Below are positions 1 to 6,602 of a stretch of 7,959 nt of DNA, piece by piece. The notes under the pieces were generated by a model. The model was not told where the DNA came from, made no database searches, and was given only the letters and a program-made list of their open reading frames with translations. Source of the DNA: CAIYPG01 sp903864555 (GTDB lineage: Bacteria; Pseudomonadota; Gammaproteobacteria; Burkholderiales; SG8-39); the NCBI GenBank assembly GCA_947474715.1, contig CANJJT010000136.1, positions 1 to 7,959 on the forward strand, written 5' to 3'. Position 1 is the first letter of the stretch, and each line of letters starts with the position of its first letter. The position numbers and the translations under genes were made by a program.

Positions 1-32
1 CCAAGCACCCGCGCCAGGCTTGCTGTCTTCAT
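1..32 (-). CDS. Possible start of a further minus-strand gene, cut by the window edge
   Basis: On the minus strand an ATG at 32-30 opens a frame reading MKTASLARVL that stays open to the window edge. It begins 10 nt after the stop codon of the Bug gene at 43, the spacing expected of a next gene in an operon. The bases before it (a run of five G, then CACCCG) are only a weak ribosome binding site. Ten codons are too few to name a product, and chance is a real alternative. Confidence 0.25.
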   Translation of the reverse strand, partial: MKTASLARVL

Positions 33-42
33 CGGGTGCCCC

Positions 43-1017
43 CTACTGGATCTTGATATTCGCCGCGACGATCACCTTGCGCCATTTCTCCATCTCCCGG
101 ACGATATGGCGCTCAAGCTCTTCAGGTGTCGTGCTGACGGCCTCTCCCCCGCTGTTTGCGTACGTGTCACGCACTTCCTGGGAGCTGGCGGCTTCGCGCA
201 CGGCAGCATTCAACCGGTCTATGACTGGCCTTGGCGTGCCGCGCGGCGCCACGATGCCATACCAAAGGCTTGCCTCATAGCCGGGCACGCCCGACTCCGC
301 AACCGTGGGGATATCGGGCAACTGCGGCGACCTCGAGCGGCTGCTGATGGCGAGGATTTTCACCCTGCCGGCCTTGGCAAGTGATGAGGCAGCCAGCGGC
401 AGCGTGAACATCATCGACACTTCCCCGCTGACGATATCGTTGAGCGCCTGGCTCGCGCCTTTGTACGGAACGTGCAGCATCTGGGTTCCTGCCATGCTTT
501 GCATCAGTTCCATGGACATGTGTCCGCCCGAGCCGTTGCCGGATGAAGCATAGGACACCTTGCCTGGATTGGCCTTGGCCCAGGCGATCAGTTCCTTCAC
601 GGAGAATGCCGGCACTGATGGATTGACGGCGAGCACTGTGGCAGAGGAATCCAGGATCAGGGAGACAGGCGCAAAGTCCTTCAGCGTGTCATAGGGCAGC
701 TTGGCCACCAGGGTGGGATTGAGGCTATGTGCAAGGGATATGAGCAGGATGGTGTAGCCATCCGGCCGGGACTTCGCCACGACCTCGGTTCCGATGACCT
801 GGCCGCCCCCGCCGCGGTTATCGATGATGATCTGTTGTCCAAGGCTGGTGACAAGCTTTTGCGACATCGCCCGGCTAATCACGTCCGTGCCGCCACCCGG
901 TGGATAGGGAACAACCCAGCGAACAGGACGATCAGGCCAGGACTGGGCAACAGCCGCGCCCACACCAGCCACCACAGACGCGAGGATGAACACCAACCTG
1001 AATATGTTGAGACCCAT
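43..1017 (-). CDS. Bug/TctC-family periplasmic solute-binding protein (Bug 1)
   Basis: A 324-residue extracytoplasmic binding protein of the tripartite tricarboxylate transporter (Bug/TctC) family, full length for the family. It should bind a small organic acid in the periplasm and present it to a membrane transporter or sensor. A signal peptide spans about residues 1-24 (hydrophobic core, then AAVA before Q25). The mature part shows family landmarks: WPDRPVRWVVPYPPGGGTD at 27-45, which forms the ligand loop; IDNRGGGG at 65-72; SRPDGYT at 83-89; DFAPVSL at 114-120; VPYKG at 183-187; LPDIPTVAESGVPGYE at 233-248. The ATG at 1017 is supported by AGGAG at 1030-1026, eight bases upstream. It is divergent from the MmgE/PrpD gene across 251 bp, which suggests a shared control region. 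No TctA/TctB gene is nearby, so it may be an orphan that uses a permease encoded elsewhere. The ligand cannot be told from sequence. Confidence 0.93.
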   Translation of the reverse strand: MGLNIFRLVFILASVVAGVGAAVAQSWPDRPVRWVVPYPPGGGTDVISRAMSQKLVTSLGQQIIIDNRGGGGQVIGTEVVAKSRPDGYTILLISLAHSLNPTLVAKLPYDTLKDFAPVSLILDSSATVLAVNPSVPAFSVKELIAWAKANPGKVSYASSGNGSGGHMSMELMQSMAGTQMLHVPYKGASQALNDIVSGEVSMMFTLPLAASSLAKAGRVKILAISSRSRSPQLPDIPTVAESGVPGYEASLWYGIVAPRGTPRPVIDRLNAAVREAASSQEVRDTYANSGGEAVSTTPEELERHIVREMEKWRKVIVAANIKIQ

Positions 1018-1100
1018 CTTGCTTTCTCCTTTGGCATGTTTTCAGCGTTCAATGCGCTGCTGCGGATCTACCCCGCATGTCAGGGTCGCCCGCTTCATGG

Positions 1101-1140
1101 GCTTCGCATGCCGCTTCTTGATCGAGCGGCTATTCGAAGC
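1101..1140. repeat. Two-part inverted repeat between divergent genes (candidate operator or hairpin)
   Basis: GCTTCG (1101-1106) pairs with CGAAGC (1135-1140), and inside it GCCGCT (1110-1115) pairs with AGCGGC (1125-1130). They are separated by a small asymmetric internal loop, and the centre has 9 nt. This gives 12 bp of dyad symmetry centred about 1120, roughly 100 bp upstream of the Bug 1 start and 150 bp upstream of the MmgE/PrpD start. The position suits a binding site for a regulator controlling both genes. No matching regulator is encoded in the window. Chance symmetry in GC-rich DNA is possible. Confidence 0.35.
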
Positions 1141-1268
1141 ATGGTTCAGTGTACCGCAGGGACACGGTCCTTTCCCTGCCCGACAAGCCTGCGGACCCAT
1201 GCGCGCTTGATGCATCCAGCCTCTTTCGCCACAATGCCCCTCCCTCCCACCTGGATACCCGGTGCCCC

Positions 1269-2690
1269 ATGCCCGCAGCCAATGACCCAAACGCCAATTC
1301 CTTCATCAACGGCCTGACAGGCTTCAGCCAGGGCTATCGCAATGCCGCCCTGCCCGATGAGGCGCTGCGACGCTCCATCGATGCCATCACCGACACCATT
1401 GCCTGCGCCGTGCTGGGGGCGCGCCAGCCACTGGAGCAGCGCCTGCGCCGCGCGCTGCTGGGCCATCAGGCCGGCAAGAAGGAACTGGGGGAAGTGCTTT
1501 CCCCGGCCAGCCTGAAGAAGGCCGGTACCGATGCGCAGGGCAGCGTGGCGCTGTACCTGGGCACCCTCGCCCATGCCGCCGACTTCGACGACATCAGCCA
1601 CCCGGCTTACTGCCATGCCAGCGCCCTGCTGCTGCCCGGCCTGCTGGTGCGCGCCGCCGTCACCGGCCGCAGCGGCGCCGATCTTGTTCGCGCGCATATC
1701 TTCGGCTTCGAGGTGCTGGGCCAGCTCGGCCGGCGACTCAATCCCCAACACTACGAACGCGGCTGGCATGCCACGGGCACGCTGGGCACGGTGGCCGCGA
1801 CCGCGGCACTGTGCCATCTGGAGAACTTCAGCGCCGGGGCCACACGCACGGCGCTGGGCATCGCCGCCTCGCTCGCGGGTGGCGTGCGCGAGAACTTCGG
1901 CACCATGACCAAGCCGCTGCATGCGGGTCTGGCGGCGCGCTCGGCCATCCTCGCCACGCGCCTCGCGGCCGAAGATTTCACCAGTGCAGCCGACGGCATC
2001 GAGGGCAAGAACGGTTACTTCAAGGTGCTGGGCGGCAGCGCCCAGCCCAAGTACCGCAAGGACTGGGGCGCACCGCTGGAGATCATGACCGAGCACGGCA
2101 TCGGTCTGAAGGCCTTCCCCTGCTGTGCCGCGACGCATCCGGCCATCGATGCGGCCATGGCGGTGCGCAAGGCGCTGGGCAATCCCGCCCATGGCGAGAT
2201 CGAATCGGTGCGCGTGGGCGCGACACGTCTGTCGCTGGAACCCCTGGCGCATGACGATCCCCACGACGCGCTGCAAGCCAAGTTCAGCATGCCCTATGCC
2301 GTGTCCACCGCCCTGTGCGATGGCATCGTCAACCAGCACAGCTTCACCGAGACGCAGGTGCAGCGCGCCGACATCCGCGCCCTCATGCAGCGCGTGACCT
2401 GGGGCGTGGATGAGCGCGTCGCCGATGACACCGAGTTCGCCGCCATCGTCGAGGTGAAGCTGAAGTCAGGCAAGACACACACCCAGCGCATCGACGTCGC
2501 CAGTGGCAAGCCGGGCAACTGGCTCACGCCTGAAGCTGTCCGCGGCAAGTTCGAGGACTGCCTGGGGGAGTCAGCGAAGGGCGCGCAGGGGAAGGCCTTG
2601 TACGAAAATGCGCGCGGTCTGTATCAGTCAGGCTCCATGGACGCCCTGCAGGTATCCCTGGCTAACTGCATTGCGGCGGAAGCTGCCTGA
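1269..2690 (+). CDS. MmgE/PrpD family protein (2-methylcitrate dehydratase / cis-aconitate decarboxylase-like)
   Basis: A 473-residue cytosolic protein of the MmgE/PrpD family, which includes 2-methylcitrate dehydratase, cis-aconitate decarboxylase and related lyases and epimerases acting on small di- and tricarboxylates. Family motifs appear in order: an N-terminal helical segment with DAITDTIACAVLGAR (38-52); AHAADFDDISHPAYCHAS (101-118), the Asp- and His-rich active-site stretch; GWHATGTLG (165-173); GTMTKPLHAGLAA (211-223), carrying conserved Lys215 and His218; GLKAFPCCAATHPAIDA (279-295), carrying Lys281, Cys285/286 and His290; KFSMPYAVSTAL (338-349), opening the second domain. Length is normal. 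I chose the ATG at 1269. A GTG at 1149 is in frame, but the 40 residues it would add are low-complexity and unlike the family N-terminus. Neither start has a strong ribosome binding site. It is flanked by Bug genes that may supply its substrate. The specific substrate is unknown, so prpD is not assigned. Confidence 0.9.
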   Translation: MPAANDPNANSFINGLTGFSQGYRNAALPDEALRRSIDAITDTIACAVLGARQPLEQRLRRALLGHQAGKKELGEVLSPASLKKAGTDAQGSVALYLGTLAHAADFDDISHPAYCHASALLLPGLLVRAAVTGRSGADLVRAHIFGFEVLGQLGRRLNPQHYERGWHATGTLGTVAATAALCHLENFSAGATRTALGIAASLAGGVRENFGTMTKPLHAGLAARSAILATRLAAEDFTSAADGIEGKNGYFKVLGGSAQPKYRKDWGAPLEIMTEHGIGLKAFPCCAATHPAIDAAMAVRKALGNPAHGEIESVRVGATRLSLEPLAHDDPHDALQAKFSMPYAVSTALCDGIVNQHSFTETQVQRADIRALMQRVTWGVDERVADDTEFAAIVEVKLKSGKTHTQRIDVASGKPGNWLTPEAVRGKFEDCLGESAKGAQGKALYENARGLYQSGSMDALQVSLANCIAAEAA

Positions 2691-2696
2691 AACGGG

Positions 2697-2764
2697 TGAC
2701 CGTGCGGCCCGCCGGTCAGCCTCACCGTCCCTGAGTATGGGGCGGCCGGCAAGGCCTGTCTTGC
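2697..2764. terminator. Weak hairpins in the convergent gap (possible bidirectional terminator)
   Basis: Between the converging MmgE/PrpD and Bug 2 genes, TGACCG (2697-2702) can pair with CGGTCA (2713-2718), and GCAAG (2749-2753) with CTTGC (2760-2764). Stems are only 5-6 bp and neither is followed by a T run on either strand, so they are poor intrinsic terminators. Factor-dependent termination is equally likely. Confidence 0.2.
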
Positions 2765-2771
2765 GCCTTCC

Positions 2772-3758
2772 CTAATCCTCCAATTTGATGCCGGCTTCCT
2801 TGACTACCCGGTTCCAGCGCACCACCTCGCTTTCGATCTGCTGCTGGAACTGGGCCGAGGTGCTGCCCACGGCTTCACTGCCATCGGCTTCCAGGTTCTG
2901 GATGATGTCGGGCATTTTTGCCACCTGCACGAACCAGCCATTCAGCCGGTTGATGATCTCCGGCTGCGTGCCGCGAGGCGCGGAGAAGCCCATCCAGGTG
3001 GTGTAGTTGTATTCGGGTATGCCGCGCTCGGCGATGGTGGGCACATCGGGCAGCAGACGCGAACGCTTGTCACTGGTGATGGCCAGTACCCGCACCTTGC
3101 CTGTCTTGAGCAGGGGCATGGTCACGGCGATCAACGCTGCGGTGGCGTCCATGCGCCCGCCCAGCATGTCCACGAGAATGGGCGCGGTGCCTTTGTAGGG
3201 GAAGAAGGTAACCTTCGTGTTGGTGAGGCTGTGCATCCAGGCACCAATCAGATGGGCGCCCCCGCCGGAACCGGTGGTGGCATAGTTGATGCGGCCGGGG
3301 TTGGCGCGGGCGTAGGCGATGTACTCCTCGAAAGTCTTGGTCGGGAAATCCGGCCGCACCAGCAACAGTTGAGGTTTCTTGCTGAGCAGCGAAATCGGCG
3401 CGAAGTCCTTGAGCACGTCGATTTCGAGCCGGGGATACAAGGCCGGAAAAATGGTCACGCCGGCGGTGACCGCCAGCAGCGTGTAGCCATCAGGGGCCGA
3501 CCGGGCGACATGGATTGCGCCGATGGTGGTGCCGGCGCCCGGCTTGTAATCCACCACGAATTTCTGCCGCGCAAGCTCTGTCATCTTGCCCGAATACAAC
3601 CGGGCCTCGATGTCATTGGGTCCGCCCGGGGCCTGGGCCACGATGACGGTCACCGGGCGTGCCGGCCAGGCCGCCGTTGGTTGCGCACCGGCCATTGTCG
3701 ACAGCGTTGCAGCACAGGCCGCAAGCGCAAGGGTGCAGAAACGCGTGCTCGTTACCAT
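2772..3758 (-). CDS. Bug/TctC-family periplasmic solute-binding protein (Bug 2), variant ligand loop
   Basis: A 328-residue full-length Bug/TctC binding protein. The signal peptide is residues 1-25, with likely cleavage after AGA before Q26. The family landmarks are WPARPVTVIVAQAPGG (31-46), YKPGAGTTIGAIHVAR (71-86), APDGYTLL (88-95), LKDFAPISLL (116-125), FPYKG (186-190), LLPDVPTIAERGIPEY (235-250) and the C-terminal VVKEAGIKLED. The first ligand loop reads AQAPGGPNDIEAR, where Bug 1 has PYPPGGGTDVISR. The Asp is kept, but the preceding Thr is Asn and the PYPP is lost, which suggests a different ligand. The start at 3758 is strongly supported by AGGAGGAG (3771-3764), five bases before the ATG. 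The gene converges on the MmgE/PrpD gene and diverges from the fused CoA-transferase, with which it shares a 198-bp control region. No permease genes are adjacent, and the ligand is unknown. Confidence 0.93.
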   Translation of the reverse strand: MVTSTRFCTLALAACAATLSTMAGAQPTAAWPARPVTVIVAQAPGGPNDIEARLYSGKMTELARQKFVVDYKPGAGTTIGAIHVARSAPDGYTLLAVTAGVTIFPALYPRLEIDVLKDFAPISLLSKKPQLLLVRPDFPTKTFEEYIAYARANPGRINYATTGSGGGAHLIGAWMHSLTNTKVTFFPYKGTAPILVDMLGGRMDATAALIAVTMPLLKTGKVRVLAITSDKRSRLLPDVPTIAERGIPEYNYTTWMGFSAPRGTQPEIINRLNGWFVQVAKMPDIIQNLEADGSEAVGSTSAQFQQQIESEVVRWNRVVKEAGIKLED

Positions 3759-3843
3759 TCTCGCTCCTCCTGATTGTCAGACGGCTTGTTCCGCCTGTTT
3801 GCCACGATCTCCGCCGTGCACTCGAAGAATAATCCATTTCGAC

Positions 3844-3901
3844 CGGACAGCCATGCTCAGGGCGACTTGATATAACCTCTGGCCTTGCACGGACAGCCAT
3901 G
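3844..3901. repeat. 12-bp direct repeat flanking the transferase promoter (candidate operator pair)
   Basis: CGGACAGCCATG occurs perfectly at 3844-3855 and again at 3890-3901, 46 bp start to start, and nowhere else that I noticed in the window. The copies bracket the extended -10 element at 3868-3876. With a transcription start near 3883, they would lie at about -39 to -28 and +8 to +19. This arrangement is typical of operators bound by a regulator, possibly with looping or co-operative contact. The function is inferred from position only. Confidence 0.45.
3868..3876 (+). promoter_or_regulatory. Candidate extended -10 promoter for the fused CoA-transferase
   Basis: TGA followed by TATAAC (3871-3876) matches an extended -10 element (TGn plus a 5/6 match to TATAAT). 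No good -35 hexamer lies 16-18 bp upstream, which is tolerated by extended -10 promoters or could mean an activator is needed. The implied start near 3883 gives a leader of roughly 74 nt before the TTG start codon. It stands out because the surrounding DNA is GC-rich. Confidence 0.45.
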
Positions 3902-3945
3902 AGGCGGCCTTGAGCACCGAAAAAAGACCGGCTGCCCGCATCTCC

Positions 3946-3954
3946 AAGGAGGAG
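3946..3954 (+). promoter_or_regulatory. Strong Shine-Dalgarno site that fixes a TTG start
   Basis: AAGGAGGAG lies directly before the TTG at 3957. The AAGGAGG core leaves 4 nt to the start codon, slightly tight. The frame is closed upstream by TGA at 3900-3902 and offers no ATG or GTG in between. The first downstream ATG in frame (residue 37) lies inside the conserved first motif of the transferase. TTG is therefore the best start. Confidence 0.75.
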
Positions 3955-3956
3955 CA

Positions 3957-6542
3957 TTGCAAGTGCCATCAGCGAACGCCAATCGTCAAGCGCCCGAGCT
4001 TCCACTGCACGGCCTGCGCGTGCTCGACCTGTCCACCGTCGTCGCCGGCCCTTACGGCGCGGAGATGTTCGGCGAGTTGGGCGCCGATGTCATCCGCATC
4101 GAGCCGGTCGGCGCATCCGCCTCGCCGGCCCCGGCTGCCAATGCGCCGATCTCCGAATCCGAAGGTTTCCTGTGGGCACTGCAAAAGAACAAGCGCGCCA
4201 TCTGCATGGACCTCAAGCACCCCGAGGGCCTGGCCCTGTTCATGGACCTGGTGCGCCAGAGCGACGTCGTCTGGGACAACTTCCGCCCCGGCGTGACCGA
4301 ACGCCTGGGCATCGACTACGCGAAGCTGAAGGCAATCAACCCGCGCATCATCACCTGCGCCATCTCCGGTTACGGCAGCGAAGGCCCGTGGAGCCGCGTC
4401 GGCGCCTATGACATCACGGTGCAAGCGCTGTCGGGCGTGATGAGCATCACCGGCAGCGGCGAGCCCGGCTCGGAGCCGGCGCGCTGGGGCGTGCCCATTG
4501 GCGACATTGCCGGGGCGCTCTACGGTGTGATCGGCGTGCTCGCCGCGGTGGAGGAACGTAGCCGCACCGGCGTTGGCCAGAACGTGGAGATCGCACTGCT
4601 CGACGTGCAACTGGCACTCAACTGCTACCGCGTGCCGCAGGTGTTCGGCACCAATATCGATTTCGCCCCGGCCTCCCCGCGCAAGGGCGGTGCCGGCACC
4701 GTCCCCTACGGCCCCTTCCGCTGCGGCGACGGCAAGTGGGTGTCCATCGGGCCATCGAGCAATTTCTGGGGCGCCTTCTGCCAGGTGATGGGCCATCCCG
4801 AACTGGAGAAAGACCCGCGCTTTGCCACCATCGGCGACCGCCAGAAGAACCAGCCGGCACTGGATGCATTGCTGGAGACCATCTTCCTGGAACGCCCCTC
4901 GGCTGAATGGGAAGCCGGCCTCTTCGCCGCGCAGATTCCCTTCGGCCCGGTGCTGGATATCGCCGGCGCCTTCGCCCATCCGCAGGCTGCCGCGCGCGGC
5001 ATGCGCGTGGATCTGCAGAACAACGCCGGACGACGTGCCCCGGTGGCCGGCACGCCGCTGCGCTTTGAAGGGGAAGCAACGCGTGCGCAGCATCCGCCGG
5101 CACTGTCGGGGACGGACACCGCCGCGGTGCTGAAGGAACTGGCTGCGCTCGACGATGCCCGCATCGGCGACCTGGCCGCCAAGGGCATCATCGGTGCGAG
5201 GCAGGTTGCCGGCCAGCGCCCCAGCCGCACTGCGAATCAGGCTCAAGGCAGCGCTGCTACCAACACCGTGTCCGCGCTCGTAGCCGGACTCGCGCGCCGC
5301 CCCGGCCCCCTCAACGGCGTGCTGGTGCTGGAGATGTGCGGCGATGAACCGGCCGGCACCATGGGCACACAGATGCTCGCCGACCTGGGCGCCACGGTCA
5401 TCAAGCTGGAGCGCATCGGCAAGGATGGCGCGCCCACCCAACCCGTCTCTCCGGTGCCCGAGCCCCTCGCCTATTACTGGGGCATGAACCGCAACAAGCT
5501 GTCGCTGTCGCTGGACTTGAAGTCCGATGCGGGCCGCCAGTTGCTGCACCAGCTCGCGGCCAAGGCCGACGTGATCTACGACAACTTCCGGCCCGAGGTG
5601 ATGAAGCGCATGGGCGCCGACCCGGCCACACTCAAAGGCATCAACCCCGCGCTCATCTGCTGCTCGGTCACCGGCTTCGGCCGCAGCGGACCGCTGGCCG
5701 GCTTCCCCGCCTACGACGCCACCATCCAGGCCATGGGTGGCGGCATGAGCATCACCGGCTTGGCCGACCCGGCCGCCATCCCGGTGCGCTGCGGCAACCC
5801 CATCGGCGGCATTGCCGGCGCGCTCTACGGCGTGGCGGGGACGCTGGCGGCGCTGGCACGCCGCCGGCGCACGGCGCAGGGCGCAGCACTGGACGTGGCG
5901 CTCTTCGATGCGCAGCTCGCCATGAATGCCTACCGGGTGCCGCCGGCGCTCGGCGCGGGCAAGCAGTACGGTCCGGAACCGCATCGCGGCGGCAGCGGCG
6001 CCCTGCCCTACGGCCCCTTCAAGGCGCGTTGCGGCCGCTGGTTCGTGCTGGGCATCACCAGCCAGTTCTGGGACAAGGCCTGCAAGCTGATGGGCAAGCC
6101 GGAGTGGATCAAGGATCCGCGTTTCTTGACCGAGGCCGACCGTCAGCAGCACGAACCCGCCTTGAACGAAGCCGTGGGCGCCGTCATCGTCACGCGCGAT
6201 GCCGATGATTGGGAGAAGGATTTCATCGCCGCCGGCATCCCCGGTGCCACCGTGAAGTCGATCAAGGAAGCCTTCGACCATCCGCATGTGGCGCTGCGCC
6301 ACATGCTGGTGGGCTTCGACCATCCCATCGGCAGCCAGCTCAAGGTGGCGGGTGACCCGATGAAGCTCTCCGCCCATCCGCACCAGCCCTTCGCCCCGGC
6401 CCCTGGCCTGGGCGAGCACACGCCGTTGGTCCTGGCCCAACTGCTCGACATGCCGCAACAGGATATCGCCCGCCTGCGTGCCGCCGGGGCGGTATGGTGG
6501 CCCGCCGAAGGACGCAGTTATGCGCGACCCAGCGTGGTGTAA
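3957..6542 (+). CDS. Tandem (fused) CaiB/BaiF family CoA-transferase, second half lacking the catalytic Asp
   Basis: An 861-residue cytosolic protein about twice the usual 380-430 residues of class III (CaiB/BaiF, formyl-CoA transferase type) CoA-transferases, which move CoA between carboxylic acids through an aspartyl-CoA thioester. Unit 1 spans about 17-415, an Ala/Gln/Thr-rich linker 416-450, and unit 2 451-850. Unit 1 has STVVAGPYGAEMFGELGADVIRIE from 26, NKRAICMDLK (78-87), DNFRPGV (107-113), PIGDIAGALYG (180-190) with D183 at the catalytic position, LDVQLALN (215-222) and a Gly loop KGGAG (243-247). Unit 2 repeats these as GTQMLADLGATVIKLE (470-485), NKLSLSLDLK (513-522), DNFRPEV (542-548), PIGGIAGALYG (615-625), FDAQLAMN (650-657) and RGGSG (677-681). 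It has G618 in place of the Asp and no AGPY motif. Over 127-231 and 562-666 the halves share 56 of 105 residues without gaps. Intramolecular pseudodimer formation is inferred. Substrates are unknown. Confidence 0.92.
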   Translation: MQVPSANANRQAPELPLHGLRVLDLSTVVAGPYGAEMFGELGADVIRIEPVGASASPAPAANAPISESEGFLWALQKNKRAICMDLKHPEGLALFMDLVRQSDVVWDNFRPGVTERLGIDYAKLKAINPRIITCAISGYGSEGPWSRVGAYDITVQALSGVMSITGSGEPGSEPARWGVPIGDIAGALYGVIGVLAAVEERSRTGVGQNVEIALLDVQLALNCYRVPQVFGTNIDFAPASPRKGGAGTVPYGPFRCGDGKWVSIGPSSNFWGAFCQVMGHPELEKDPRFATIGDRQKNQPALDALLETIFLERPSAEWEAGLFAAQIPFGPVLDIAGAFAHPQAAARGMRVDLQNNAGRRAPVAGTPLRFEGEATRAQHPPALSGTDTAAVLKELAALDDARIGDLAAKGIIGARQVAGQRPSRTANQAQGSAATNTVSALVAGLARRPGPLNGVLVLEMCGDEPAGTMGTQMLADLGATVIKLERIGKDGAPTQPVSPVPEPLAYYWGMNRNKLSLSLDLKSDAGRQLLHQLAAKADVIYDNFRPEVMKRMGADPATLKGINPALICCSVTGFGRSGPLAGFPAYDATIQAMGGGMSITGLADPAAIPVRCGNPIGGIAGALYGVAGTLAALARRRRTAQGAALDVALFDAQLAMNAYRVPPALGAGKQYGPEPHRGGSGALPYGPFKARCGRWFVLGITSQFWDKACKLMGKPEWIKDPRFLTEADRQQHEPALNEAVGAVIVTRDADDWEKDFIAAGIPGATVKSIKEAFDHPHVALRHMLVGFDHPIGSQLKVAGDPMKLSAHPHQPFAPAPGLGEHTPLVLAQLLDMPQQDIARLRAAGAVWWPAEGRSYARPSVV

Positions 6543-6589
6543 ACGGGACGCCCCTCAATGAACAACGACAGCCTCTTTCAATCCGCACC

Positions 6590-6594
6590 AGGAG
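6590..6594 (+). promoter_or_regulatory. Shine-Dalgarno site choosing the downstream ATG of Bug 3
   Basis: AGGAG sits 8 nt before the ATG at 6603. An in-frame ATG at 6558 would add 15 residues (beginning MNNDSLFQ) in front of the signal peptide and has no comparable site upstream. The ATG at 6603 places the charged N-terminus and hydrophobic core exactly as a signal peptide needs. Confidence 0.7.
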
Positions 6595-6602
6595 TGAAGA
6601 CC

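Noticed and set aside
1149..1268. GTG start giving a 513-residue MmgE/PrpD protein
   Set aside because: The 40 added residues do not look like the family N-terminus. The 473-residue form from 1269 matches the usual length and begins just before the conserved helical domain.
1146..2339. A 397-codon open frame antisense to the MmgE/PrpD gene
   Set aside because: It has the same GC-rich shadow composition (runs of Gly, Gln, His, Arg), no domain, and the sense strand is a convincing family member.
1269..2690. Assigning prpD (2-methylcitrate dehydratase)
   Set aside because: There are no prpB/prpC methylcitrate-cycle neighbours, and the family covers several reactions, so only the family is named.
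3969..6458. A very long open frame (829 codons) antisense to the fused transferase
   Set aside because: It mirrors codon periodicity in GC-rich DNA. Its translation is rich in His, Arg, Gly and Ala, with no recognisable motifs, while the plus-strand frame carries clear conserved family motifs throughout.
6558..6602. Upstream ATG for Bug 3
   Set aside because: It would bury the signal peptide behind 15 extra residues and lacks a good ribosome binding site. The ATG at 6603 has AGGAG 8 nt upstream.
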